In this document: positions 20,150 through 28,841 of the stretch, in pieces
Layout of the letters: every line of letters begins with the position of its first letter
How positions within the stretch are numbered: the first letter of the stretch is position 1
Translations under genes and position numbers: made by a program
Notes under the pieces: generated by a model
What the model was told of the DNA's origin: nothing
Databases searched by the model: none
What the model saw: only the letters and a program-made list of their open reading frames with translations
Source of the DNA: Betaproteobacteria bacterium
GTDB lineage: Bacteria > Pseudomonadota > Gammaproteobacteria > Burkholderiales > CAIKXV01
Assembly (NCBI GenBank): GCA_947458265.1
Contig: CANGYF010000005.1
Location: forward strand, 229,228 to 293,227
DNA length: 64,000 bases
Direction of reading: 5' to 3'

Positions 20150-21283
20150 CTAGCCGGGCCTCGGTCCGTCCGGCTCGCTGCGCTTCGGTGCCCCGGCTGC
20201 CAGCACGCGCAGGAAAGTCTCGTCGGCATCGACCCATGCTTCATGCCGATGACGGCGATACAGGTCGAACACCGGATCGATCACGTCCAGTCGCGGCTGG
20301 TCGCCGGTGTAGGGACGGTTCAGCACGATCGAGAAGTAGCCATCGCGCCGGTACGGGTTTCCCGATGGGCCGGCACTGAGGAACCACACGGTGTAGTTGA
20401 GCCCGCCGCCCTGGCAACTCACCGGTTCGGCCGAGAACAGCACCCGGACGACGATACCGAGCGACAGATGGCAATGGTGGTCGTCCTGCGCGCCGATCTG
20501 CCAGGACACATACCCGTCTTCCTCGTGCCGGTGCAGGCCGTCGAGGCGCTCGGTCTTGAACTCGATCAGCGCGCGGTCGCGGAAGATGACCAGCGAGGCG
20601 TCGCGCAGCGCGAGCGCCTGCCTGAGCATGTCGAGGCACAGGGGATCGGATGCCGGATCGGCGCTCGAGGCCGTGGCAGGACACAGCGCAGCCAGCGCCT
20701 CCGGCCAGGACGGCACCGAGGACTGCCCGGTTGCCTCTGCGATCGCCGCCAGGATCTGCGGCGCGACCGGACCGCCTCGCACTGCAGGGTCGACCTGCAG
20801 TTCGACCAGGTCGGGACGCTCGGCGGCATCGCGCTGCGCGCGCCGGAAGAACGCGACGATCGCCGGATGGTCCAGCACGCCGTCCTTGTAGGGCGCAGCC
20901 AGCATCAGCGAAACGATCCAGCGGTCGGACGGCAGGCCACCCGGGCCGATCACCAGCAGGCGCACCTCGAACGACGGCTTGAAGGCCATGCAGACGCTGG
21001 GGGCGATCGCATAGCTGAACGCATGCACGCGGCCGAAGTCGATGTGCAGGTGGTGCGGCTGTGCGTCCAGCCGTACTTCGCGGATGCCGGAGAAGCAGTC
21101 ATCGTAGACGCCGGGCAGCAGCGTCGCCCGGCCCATCGGCATGATCTCCGAGATGGCACCCTCGGCCCAGCGCCCGCAGGCGATGGTCACGCCCGGCTCG
21201 GCCAGCCAGCGCGCGAACGCGTCATGGAAGAACCGGGCGCGCGCTTCCAGCGTGTCTTCCGTTCCCGGGGCGGTGCGCGTCAT
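20150..21283 (-). CDS. Unrecognised 377-aa protein with two similar halves
   Basis: I do not recognise this protein with confidence. It has no signal peptide or TM helix. Residues ~17-165 and ~219-355 look like a tandem duplication: each half has an acidic/hydrophobic start, an HHLHIDFG / HHCHLSLG block (77-84 and 269-276), a following VRLLVIGPGG / YTVWFLSAGPSG block, then a VSLMLAAPYKDG / FSIVLNRPYTGD block. The pattern recalls the HemS/ChuX/HutX haem-handling fold, which also occurs as a tandem duplication (the second half contains IEFKTERLDG near the place of the usual FEFKG motif), but similarity is too weak to assign. It is convergent with the nitrile hydratase operon. The ATG at 21283 is chosen because the upstream extension is low-complexity and antisense-like. 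Confidence 0.75.
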   Translation of the reverse strand: MTRTAPGTEDTLEARARFFHDAFARWLAEPGVTIACGRWAEGAISEIMPMGRATLLPGVYDDCFSGIREVRLDAQPHHLHIDFGRVHAFSYAIAPSVCMAFKPSFEVRLLVIGPGGLPSDRWIVSLMLAAPYKDGVLDHPAIVAFFRRAQRDAAERPDLVELQVDPAVRGGPVAPQILAAIAEATGQSSVPSWPEALAALCPATASSADPASDPLCLDMLRQALALRDASLVIFRDRALIEFKTERLDGLHRHEEDGYVSWQIGAQDDHHCHLSLGIVVRVLFSAEPVSCQGGGLNYTVWFLSAGPSGNPYRRDGYFSIVLNRPYTGDQPRLDVIDPVFDLYRRHRHEAWVDADETFLRVLAAGAPKRSEPDGPRPG

Positions 21284-21361
21284 GGATGGCTTTCGTGGCG
21301 ATGAGTCCCGTGAATCATGCCATGGGCGTGCACGGCGCTGCGGCACGGCCAGTGCGCGCAC

Positions 21362-21367
21362 TACAAT
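21362..21367 (+). promoter_or_regulatory. Possible -10 element of the Bug receptor gene
   Basis: TACAAT lies 34 bases before the ATG at 21401, in the divergent spacer between the two-repeat protein and the Bug receptor. No good -35 hexamer is seen at the standard distance. Confidence 0.35.
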
Positions 21368-21400
21368 CGGGCCGCCCCCTGCACACAAGGACAGCCCGCC

Positions 21401-22402
21401 ATGCCCCGAGCCCTGCCCCCCTCCTTCCGCCCGAACCGGGCAGCCACCGCCGCTGCGCTATCGGCGCTGGCCGGCCTGATGCTGCCGGCGCTGGCGCATG
21501 CCCAGGCCTGGCCCTCGAAGCCGATCCGGGTGGTCGTCCCGTTCCCGCCCGGGGGCGGCATCGATACCGTCGCGCGCATCGTGGTACCGAAGATGGCCGA
21601 ATCGCTCGGCCAGCCGATGGTGATCGACAACCGTTCCGGGGCCGGTGGCACCGTGGGCACCGAAGTGGTGGCGCGCGCCACGCCGGACGGCCATGTGCTG
21701 CTGGCGACCTTCGCCAGCCACGCGATGAACGCCACCCTGTACCGCGACCTGTCGTACGACACCGAAAAGGCGTTCGCGCCGATCTCGCTGATCGCGACGG
21801 TACCGAACATCGTGGTCGCACATCCGGCGCTTCCGGTGCGTACCGTCGGCGAGCTGATCGCCCTGGCGCGCAAGCGGCCGGGCGACATCAACTACGCGTC
21901 GGTCGGCAACGGCACGCCGGCACACCTGTCGGCGGAGCTGTTCAACCTGATGGCCGGCGTGAAGATGACCCATGTGCCGTACAAGGGCGCAGCCGCATCC
22001 ATCATCGGCATGATCACCGGCGAGGCGCAACTCACCTTCACCACGGTGCTGATCGCCCTGCCGCATGTGAAGGCAGGCAAGCTGCGGCCGATCGCGGTGG
22101 CTTCGCTGTCGCGCACCCCGCTGCTGCCCGAGGTGCCGACCGTCGACGAGTCCGGCCTGAAGGGTTACCAGTCGATCGCGTGGTACGGCCTGCTGGCGCC
22201 GGCCGGTACGCCGGGGCCAGTGGTCGACCGGTTGAACGCGGAGGTGGCGCGCTCGGTGCAGACGCCGGAGGTGCGCGACAACCTGCAGCGCCAGGGCACC
22301 GAGATCGTCGCCAGTTCGCCGGCACGCTTCGCGCAGGTGATCCGCGAGGACATCGCCGTCTGGACCAAGGTCGTGAAGGCGGCCGGCGTCAAGCCTGACT
22401 GA
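21401..22402 (+). CDS. Bug/TctC-family substrate-binding receptor
   Basis: 333-residue periplasmic receptor. A signal peptide with a twin-Ala hydrophobic core ends near LAHAQA (about residue 33), then AWPSKPIRVVVPFPPGGGID, VIDNRSGAGGTVGTE, HVPYKGAAASI and LLAPAGTPGP follow, all typical. I chose ATG 21401 because an upstream in-frame ATG at 21317 would precede the candidate -10 element at 21362 and add residues without signal-peptide character. No membrane components of a tripartite transporter are nearby. It may serve a substrate related to the neighbouring nitrile hydratase genes, but nothing in the sequence proves it. Confidence 0.9.
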   Translation: MPRALPPSFRPNRAATAAALSALAGLMLPALAHAQAWPSKPIRVVVPFPPGGGIDTVARIVVPKMAESLGQPMVIDNRSGAGGTVGTEVVARATPDGHVLLATFASHAMNATLYRDLSYDTEKAFAPISLIATVPNIVVAHPALPVRTVGELIALARKRPGDINYASVGNGTPAHLSAELFNLMAGVKMTHVPYKGAAASIIGMITGEAQLTFTTVLIALPHVKAGKLRPIAVASLSRTPLLPEVPTVDESGLKGYQSIAWYGLLAPAGTPGPVVDRLNAEVARSVQTPEVRDNLQRQGTEIVASSPARFAQVIREDIAVWTKVVKAAGVKPD

Positions 22403-22450
22403 TGCCCTGAATCCGGGAGGGACCGGGCAGGCTGCAAGGCATCGTCGGCG

Positions 22451-23509
22451 TCAGCCCGCACCCTCCGGCCGTTCGACCCGTCCATCGGGATGGCGCGCAA
22501 AGCGCTCGCGCGCCGTACCGTGCACCGGCGCGTCGTCCGGCCAGGGCCAGCCACCGAACGAAGTGCGCTGGTAATCCTCGAAGGCCTGCTGCAGTTCCTG
22601 CCGCGTGTTCATCACGAACGGCCCGTACCGGGCGACCGTTTCGCCGATCGGCCGCCCCTGCAGCAACAGGCATTCCACCGCCGTCCCGCCCGCCACCAGT
22701 TCGACCGCTGCATCGCCTTTCAGCCGGATCGCCGCAGGCGTATCGAACCGTGTGCCATCGACCGTGGCCGACGCACCCGAGAAGAAATAGAGGGTGCGTC
22801 CGGTGCCCGCGTCCGAGGCCGGCGGCAGCACCCAGCGTGAACCCGGCTCCATCGCAAGCGTCCAGATCGCGACATCGGCGGATGCATCTGCCGCCCATGA
22901 CTGCGGCGGCGGCGCGGGCGGCTCACCGATTCCGTCCAGTCCGACGCGTCCGGCGACGCAGCACACGCGGGTGTGGCGTCCCTCGGCATCGGCGAAAGTG
23001 GCAGACGGTATGCGGTGCGACCAGAACATCGTGAAGTGCGGCTCGGCCATCTTGCTGCGGGCCGGCAGGTTGAGCCAGATCTGGAACAGCTCCACCGGGT
23101 TCGGAGCGGCACGCTCGAGCAGCGGGAACATCTCGGAATGCACGATGCCACGGCCGGTGGTCAGCCACTGCACGTCGCCGCCGCCGAAACGGGCCGCCGC
23201 ACCGAGGGAATCCGAATGGTCGATCAGCCCCCGGCGCACGATCGTCACCGTCTCGAATCCTCGATGCGGATGCGCCGGGAAGCCGGGCACGGTCCGGCCG
23301 TGGTACATGCTCCAGCCGTCCTTGCGGCCGAAATCCTGCCCAAGATCGCGGCCGGCGAGCGAGGCATCCGGACCAAGCGCGGCATTGCCACGCGGGTAGC
23401 GGTCGTCATGGTGCGCGCAGAACAGGAACGGGTCGACGGTGACCCAGGGGAAACCCAGCCCGCTGGCATCGAGGATCGCAGAGCCCGGCTTGCGAAGCAT
23501 GGCGTTCAC
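22451..23509 (-). CDS. Pirin family protein
   Basis: 352-residue bicupin of the pirin family; bacterial members include quercetin 2,3-dioxygenases and metabolic regulators. The metal-binding motif of the N-terminal cupin is visible as HPHRGFETVT with the preceding and following ligands in the MYHGRTVPGFPAHPHRG and HSE (GRGIVHSEMFP) segments. The C-terminal pirin domain contains LYFFSGASATVDG. The start overlaps the stop of the upstream Bug gene (ATGA), so they form a two-gene operon. The convergent Bug gene at 21.4-22.4 kb ends 48 bp away. Confidence 0.88.
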   Translation of the reverse strand: MNAMLRKPGSAILDASGLGFPWVTVDPFLFCAHHDDRYPRGNAALGPDASLAGRDLGQDFGRKDGWSMYHGRTVPGFPAHPHRGFETVTIVRRGLIDHSDSLGAAARFGGGDVQWLTTGRGIVHSEMFPLLERAAPNPVELFQIWLNLPARSKMAEPHFTMFWSHRIPSATFADAEGRHTRVCCVAGRVGLDGIGEPPAPPPQSWAADASADVAIWTLAMEPGSRWVLPPASDAGTGRTLYFFSGASATVDGTRFDTPAAIRLKGDAAVELVAGGTAVECLLLQGRPIGETVARYGPFVMNTRQELQQAFEDYQRTSFGGWPWPDDAPVHGTARERFARHPDGRVERPEGAG

Positions 23510-24501
23510 TCGGCCTTGATCTTCGCCTTGTCCACCACCTCGGTCCAGCGCGCGATCATGGCGCGCATCTGGCGGGTACCTTCCTCGGGCGTGCTGGCGA
23601 TCGGGATGAAGCCGAGATCGGCCAGCCGGTCGGCCAGAGCGGCGCTACGCATCGCACCGCCGAACGCGCGATTGAGCGTACCCAGCACCGGGGCCGGGAC
23701 GCCGCTGGGCGCGTACAGCCCCCAGTAGCTGTCCGCATCGACGCCCTTCACGCCGGACTCTTCGAAGGTCGGCACGTCGCGCATGGCCGGATTGCGCTGC
23801 CTGCCGGTCACCGCCAGTGCACGCAGCTTGCCGGCATCGACATGCGGACGCGCGCTGCTGATGCCGGAGAACTGCATGTTGACGTGGCCGCCGAGCAGGT
23901 CGGCCATCGCCGGGCCGGTACCCTTGTACGGAATGTGCACGATGTCCACGCCCGCCACCTGCTTCATCAGTTCACCGGCGAGGTGGGTCGATGCACCGAG
24001 CCCACCCGAGGCATAGTTGAGCGTGCCCGGCTTCGCCCGGGCCAGCGCCAGCAGTTCGGCCAGGCTCTTGGCCGGCACCGATGGATGGGTGACCAGCACC
24101 ACCGGCGCCGAGGCCAGCATGGTCACCGCGCCGAGCGCCTTCACGGTGTCGAACGGCATCTTCGCCTTGAACAGGCCGGGATTGACCAGCACCGAACTGT
24201 CGGAGGCGAGCAGCGTGTAGCCATCCGGGGCGGCCTTGACCACCAGTTCGGTGCCGATGATGGATGCACCGCCCGGGCGGTTGTCGATCACCACCGGCTG
24301 CCCGAGCGTCGCTGCCGCCGCCGGACCGATCACCCGCAGCAGGTTGTCGGTGCCGCCGCCAGGTCCGAAGGGAATCACGACGCGCAGCGGCCGGTCGGGG
24401 AACGATTGCGCGGATGCAGCCGCCGGCAGGAAGCACGGCAACGGCGCCAGCGTGGACAGCACGACGGCGAACCTGCACAGGGACGATGGGACGGACTGCA
24501 T
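23506..24501 (-). CDS. Bug/TctC-family substrate-binding receptor
   Basis: 331-residue periplasmic receptor, the third in the window. The signal peptide ends near AASAQS (~residue 32), followed by FPDRPLRVVIPFGPGGGTDNLLR, VVIDNRPGGASIIGTE, HIPYKGTGPAMADLLGG and YAPSGVPAPV. It is coupled to the pirin gene by an ATGA overlap. Its pairing with a pirin cupin may indicate uptake of an aromatic or keto acid, but that is inference. Confidence 0.9.
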   Translation of the reverse strand: MQSVPSSLCRFAVVLSTLAPLPCFLPAAASAQSFPDRPLRVVIPFGPGGGTDNLLRVIGPAAAATLGQPVVIDNRPGGASIIGTELVVKAAPDGYTLLASDSSVLVNPGLFKAKMPFDTVKALGAVTMLASAPVVLVTHPSVPAKSLAELLALARAKPGTLNYASGGLGASTHLAGELMKQVAGVDIVHIPYKGTGPAMADLLGGHVNMQFSGISSARPHVDAGKLRALAVTGRQRNPAMRDVPTFEESGVKGVDADSYWGLYAPSGVPAPVLGTLNRAFGGAMRSAALADRLADLGFIPIASTPEEGTRQMRAMIARWTEVVDKAKIKAE

Positions 24502-24635
24502 GGGCGGCTTCCTTCTCGGCAGATGGCGGGACAGGAAAAACCCGATTATCGCAGCGATCGAGTCAGCCTGGCCCGAAGCCGACCACCGGGGCCGCGAAGG
24601 ACTGGATGAATCGGGTCACCATGCCGCTCCGTCGA

Positions 24636-26162
24636 TCAGCGCGTATTGGCGGAATTGACCGGTCCCGACTGCGCAGGCGAGATGGACGTGTTGGGTCCCT
24701 GCCGCACCGTCGCGGAGTTCACCAGCGGAGCCGGGGCAGCGACCGGAGGGGCAGCGACCGGATGGGCAGCGACCGCAGGGGCTGCATCGGCAGCCGGTGC
24801 AGCCTCGAGCACGGCGACCGGCGCGCTCTTGGGTGCGTCCCGCACAGGCATGGAAACGCCCAGGAAGGTGTTCAGCCGCCGATCGGCGGTGGCGAGGGCC
24901 ACCTGCAGCGCGCCAGCATCGAACGCACGGCCGTTGGCCTTGAGCAGCCCTTCCGAGTACTCGAACGCAGCCTTCAGTCCGCCCTGCACTTCGGTCGCGA
25001 AGCCCATGCTGACGGCCATCTGCCGCTGCTGGGCATTGACCATGCTGCCCTTGACCACCAGTTCACCGCTGGCGCCCAGCAGCTTCGCCAGGTCGATCGC
25101 CGTCGGCTCGCCGGTCGTGGCCGCGACCGCATCGGCGGCCTTCTTCAGTTCGACCTTCAGGAAGCCTTCCAGGCTGCCGTCGCCGAGGGTGCCCTTGACC
25201 CCGTCGATGCCCAGCGAAAGCCCGCCAGTCAGCGCGGTGCGGACCGCGGCCCTGAGCTTCTGTTCTTCCTCGGGCTTGAGCGACTTGAAGCCGCAGGTCT
25301 CGCTGCCGATGCGCTGGATCGCCTCCAGGCTCGCGGTATGGAGGTCGCGCAGCGAGACCTGCATCGACAGGTCGCTGGCCTTCTGGCCGGAGGCCATGAG
25401 GCTACGCAGGCTCGGCGTGATCGTCACGTCGGTACGGTCGCCGCGTTCTGCCGCGGCGGTGACCAGGCGGAAGCCTTCGGCGCTGCCGACCCCGGTGCCG
25501 ACCCGGTCGATGCTCAGGGCCATGCTGCCGGTGCCCCGGGTGCGGTCCTTCAGGTCGATGTCGAGCCCGAGGTTGGCCAGCTCCAGCGCGTTGCCCGCAC
25601 CGCGGCCGGCGATGCGTTCGGTCTTCCACTGGAGGCCCAGCGCATTGCCGGCGAGCTTCACCTGCCCGCTGCTGGCGGACACGCGCATCGTCTGCTGCCC
25701 GCTGCCGAGCGAGAGTTCCGGCATCGACAGGCTGGAGGCGACTTCGCGCGAATACGACACCGTGCCCTGGCCCTCCAGGCGCAGTGCATTGTTCGTGGCC
25801 TTGGCCAGCAACGCCCCTGCTTCGCCCGCCGGAACCGCAGTCCAGTCAAAGCGCATCATCGACCCCGGCAGCAGCAGGTTGGAGACACGGTAATCGACCT
25901 TCAGGGCCGGGCGGCCAGTGTCACCCGGCGCGTTGCAGTGTTCATCGAAACGTACTTCGAAGCTTCCGGCGGACGAGAACAGGCCGGTGTCATGGCGCGC
26001 GGCGGCGATGCTGATGCTCGAGGCGGACGCATCGCGCGCGGCCAGGCCGCGCAATTCGCTGGCAGCCACCCGCCCGGCGTAGACGCTGCCACCGGCCCAT
26101 GCCGCGATCACGACCGCAACGCCGCCGAGCAGCGCCACCCCGATCCTTGCATTCCTGTTCAT
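24636..26162 (-). CDS. YdgA-family (DUF945) protein
   Basis: 508-residue protein anchored by one N-terminal TM segment (about residues 7-28, IGVALLGGVAVVIAAWAGGSVYAGR). The remainder is a long periplasmic beta-rich domain of the YdgA/DUF945 type, with characteristic blocks such as NALRLEGQGTVSYSREV, LSLGIDGVKGTLGDG and GELVVKGSMVNAQQRQM. The function of the family is unsettled. The last ~60 residues are an Ala/Pro/Val tail encoded in part by a 15-bp tandem repeat, followed by a polar end. It is divergent from the M16 peptidase gene across a 183-bp spacer in which I see no clear regulatory signal. Confidence 0.8.
   Translation of the reverse strand: MNRNARIGVALLGGVAVVIAAWAGGSVYAGRVAASELRGLAARDASASSISIAAARHDTGLFSSAGSFEVRFDEHCNAPGDTGRPALKVDYRVSNLLLPGSMMRFDWTAVPAGEAGALLAKATNNALRLEGQGTVSYSREVASSLSMPELSLGSGQQTMRVSASSGQVKLAGNALGLQWKTERIAGRGAGNALELANLGLDIDLKDRTRGTGSMALSIDRVGTGVGSAEGFRLVTAAAERGDRTDVTITPSLRSLMASGQKASDLSMQVSLRDLHTASLEAIQRIGSETCGFKSLKPEEEQKLRAAVRTALTGGLSLGIDGVKGTLGDGSLEGFLKVELKKAADAVAATTGEPTAIDLAKLLGASGELVVKGSMVNAQQRQMAVSMGFATEVQGGLKAAFEYSEGLLKANGRAFDAGALQVALATADRRLNTFLGVSMPVRDAPKSAPVAVLEAAPAADAAPAVAAHPVAAPPVAAPAPLVNSATVRQGPNTSISPAQSGPVNSANTR
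24733..24777. repeat. 15-bp tandem repeat in the tail of the YdgA-like gene
   Basis: Three head-to-tail units of GGGGCAGCGACCGGA (24733-24747, 24748-24762, and a variant at 24763-24777) encode the repeated five-residue PVAAP-type tail. Units keep the frame, so copy-number change would only lengthen or shorten the tail. Confidence 0.75.
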
Positions 26163-26345
26163 TTTCCGTCCCTGTACGCACTTCGCCAGAAGATCCCCCC
26201 GCGAACGATCTCAGGTTAACGGCAGCAACGGCCGGATCTTTAGCACGCGCGCGCCGTGCGCGGTCGAGATGCCCCACGGCAGGGCAGCGGCACCGGCCCG
26301 GTGCCCGCGCGCGCACTGCGATAGCATCGGGTCCCGCCAGACAGG

Positions 26346-27647
26346 ATGCATCCGATCAGAACCGCCCGGCACGCCCGCAACGACGCCCTTCCCCATGTCA
26401 CGCTCGCCAACGGCGTGCGGCTGCTCGCGATCCGCGCGCCCGGCCTGCACACAGCCTCGGTGAGCGTCTTCGTTCGCTCCGGCAGCGCCCATGAACCCGC
26501 ACGCGACAACGGCATCAGCCATGTGATCGAGCACATGGCGTTCAAGGGCACGCCGACGCGCGACGCCCGCCGCATCAACCTGGATGCCGAGCGCCTCGGC
26601 GCCGACGTGAACGCGCATACCGACAAGGACCATACCGCCTACTACATGTACGGGATGCCGCGCGATACGGTGGCGATGATCGGCATGCTCGGGGACATCG
26701 TGCGCCATGCGACCTACCCCGAGGCGGAACTCGAGCGTGAGCGCACCGTGCTGCTGGCCGAACTGGCGGACGAGCAGGACGATCCGGTCTCCATCGCGTA
26801 CCGGCTGTTCGACGAGGCCAGCTTCGGCGCGCATCCGGTCGGGCGGCCGGTGATCGGTACCTCGCGCACGATCTCGCGCTTCACCCGCGACGACCTGGTG
26901 CGCCATGTCACCCGGCAGTACTCCGGGGCGAACGTGGTCGCGGGCGTGATCGGCGATATCGAACCCGACGCGGCGCTCGCAGCCATGGCATCGGCATTCG
27001 AGTCGATGCCGCGCGGCGAAGAGAACACCATCGACCCGCCGGCCTTCACCGGTGGCCTGCGCGTGCGCCGGGTCACCGGCAGCAGCCAGACCCACCTGGT
27101 GGCCGGCTTCCCGATCCCGTCGATGCGGGCCGACGATCCGACGGCTCGGGTGGCGGCAGCGCTGCTGGGCGAAGGCATGAGCTCGCCGCTGCTGCACCAC
27201 CTGCGCGAACGTCTCGGCCTCGTCTACCACGCGGACTGCTCGGCGGACGTGATGGACAGCTGGGGCCAGTTCATGGTCGAGGCATCCACCTCACCGGCCA
27301 ACGTCGAGGCACTGCTGGTCGAACTGGCCAGGATACTGAACGACCATGCCGCGCGCATCGACCCGGCGGAACTGCGGCGTGCCCGCAACCAGGTTCTGGT
27401 GGCCCGGCTGCGCACGCTGGAACGCGCCGGCCGCCGCATCGAGGATGCAGCGCTCGACCTGTTCGCCCTCGGCCGTGCGCGCAGCCACGACGAGTGGCTC
27501 GAGCGCATCGCCTCGGTGACCGCGCTGCAGGTGCGCAGGCTGTTCGAGCGGATGCTCGCCGCAGGGCCCGCGGTCGCGATCACCGGCAACGTGCGCCCGG
27601 CAATGCGCGAACAGGCGGCAAGGCTGCTGGCGGTACGCAATCCCTGA
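26346..27647 (+). CDS. M16 family zinc metallopeptidase
   Basis: 433-residue single-unit member of the pitrilysin/processing-peptidase family. The inverted zinc motif HxxEH is intact as HVIEH (59-63), followed by MAFKGTP, with the third ligand probably E139. The active N-terminal domain is followed by the inactive-type C-terminal domain containing the LGEGMSSPLLHHLRERLGLVYH segment. No signal peptide is visible, so it is likely cytoplasmic. Bacterial M16 genes often come in active/inactive pairs, but there is no partner here. Confidence 0.9.
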   Translation: MHPIRTARHARNDALPHVTLANGVRLLAIRAPGLHTASVSVFVRSGSAHEPARDNGISHVIEHMAFKGTPTRDARRINLDAERLGADVNAHTDKDHTAYYMYGMPRDTVAMIGMLGDIVRHATYPEAELERERTVLLAELADEQDDPVSIAYRLFDEASFGAHPVGRPVIGTSRTISRFTRDDLVRHVTRQYSGANVVAGVIGDIEPDAALAAMASAFESMPRGEENTIDPPAFTGGLRVRRVTGSSQTHLVAGFPIPSMRADDPTARVAAALLGEGMSSPLLHHLRERLGLVYHADCSADVMDSWGQFMVEASTSPANVEALLVELARILNDHAARIDPAELRRARNQVLVARLRTLERAGRRIEDAALDLFALGRARSHDEWLERIASVTALQVRRLFERMLAAGPAVAITGNVRPAMREQAARLLAVRNP

Positions 27648-27737
27648 TTGCCGACCCTTGCCGAGCCTTGGCCACCGCCAGCGCCAGGGCCTTGAAGGTA
27701 GACTTGAGGCCGTGCAAAACCGTGCCACAGCCCGTTC

Positions 27738-28706
27738 ATGCAGACCCCGCCCATCTACCTGACGTCCAGCCAGTGCCAGTCCCTGCTCACCTCGCAGGAC
27801 GTGATCGAGCAGATCGAGCGCGTGGTGGCCTGGGATGCCGAAGGAAAGATCCGCTGGCCGGCGCCGCGCAACATGAACATGCGCGACGTGCACGAGAACC
27901 ACTACCACCTCAAGGCCTGCATCCTCGACCCGCTGTCAATCGCCGGCTTCCGGGTGGTGGCCCACCTGTCGACGGAAGAGAACTCGCGCAACGCCACCCG
28001 CTACGTGGTCGTGGTCGATGCCGAGTCCTCTCGCACGCTGGCCTTCGTCGACGAGACCTGGAGCTATGCACAGCGCACCGTGGCCTCGATCGTGATGGCC
28101 GCGCGCAAGCTCGCCCTGCCCGACGCCGGCGTGCTGGCCCTGGTCGGCGCCGGTAACCTGGCTACCACCGCGCTCGAGTACTACTCGAAGCTGTTCAAGC
28201 TGCGCGAGGTACGCGTGGTCTCGCGCCGTCCGCACACGCGCGAGGCGCTGGCGCAGCGCGCCGAGTCGCACTACAAGGTCCCGGCCCGCGCCATGGACAG
28301 CATCGAGGCCGCGGTCTCGGGCGCCGACCTGGTGCTCACCGCCACCAACAGCGGCAAGGCGCTGATCGAGGCCGACTGGATCGCACCGGGTGCGGTCGTG
28401 GCCACGCTCGACACCGCCGAGCCGGGTCGCGACTACGCCGAGCAGGCCGACCTGTTCGTCGTGGACAGCCGCGAGCAGTTGCAGAAGGAACTGCTCGAGC
28501 TGTTCGGTGCGCAAGGCCCTGGCTGGGTCGACGCCACGGTAGCGGAAGTCGTTGGCGGCAGGCATCCCGGCCGCACCGACCCGAAGCAGCGCGCGCTGAT
28601 CGTCACCCAGGGCATGGCCAGCCAGGACATCGCGCTCGCCCACCTCGCCTACCAGCGTGCGAAGGAACGCGGCCTGGGCCTGGCGATGCCCGAGGGCGGC
28701 GCCTGA
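27738..28706 (+). CDS. Ornithine cyclodeaminase / mu-crystallin family protein
   Basis: 322-residue NAD(P)-dependent enzyme of the OCD/mu-crystallin superfamily, which includes ornithine cyclodeaminase, alanine dehydrogenase and ketimine reductases. The Rossmann motif appears as ALVGAGNLATTALEYY (about residues 134-149), followed by VSRRPHTREAL and GADLVLTATNSGKALIEADWIAPGAVVATL. The N-terminal domain carries RWPAPRNMNMR and HYHLKA where family members keep catalytic Lys/Arg residues. The actual substrate cannot be assigned. It precedes the TGA-containing peroxiredoxin by ~135 bp on the same strand. Confidence 0.85.
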   Translation: MQTPPIYLTSSQCQSLLTSQDVIEQIERVVAWDAEGKIRWPAPRNMNMRDVHENHYHLKACILDPLSIAGFRVVAHLSTEENSRNATRYVVVVDAESSRTLAFVDETWSYAQRTVASIVMAARKLALPDAGVLALVGAGNLATTALEYYSKLFKLREVRVVSRRPHTREALAQRAESHYKVPARAMDSIEAAVSGADLVLTATNSGKALIEADWIAPGAVVATLDTAEPGRDYAEQADLFVVDSREQLQKELLELFGAQGPGWVDATVAEVVGGRHPGRTDPKQRALIVTQGMASQDIALAHLAYQRAKERGLGLAMPEGGA

Positions 28707-28841
28707 GCGGTTACGGGGTCACAGGCCTGCCCGGCCGCAGCCATTGACCTGCGGCATCGGCCCCGCGGCGGGCATGGACTAGGCTAGGATGGCGGCACGG
28801 TGCACCTTCCCGCACCGCGACCCGCCCAAGGAGACTCGTCC

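Noticed and set aside
24733..24777. Tandem repeats as a possible CRISPR array
   Set aside because: The repeats are contiguous, 15 bp, in frame inside a gene and lack spacers.
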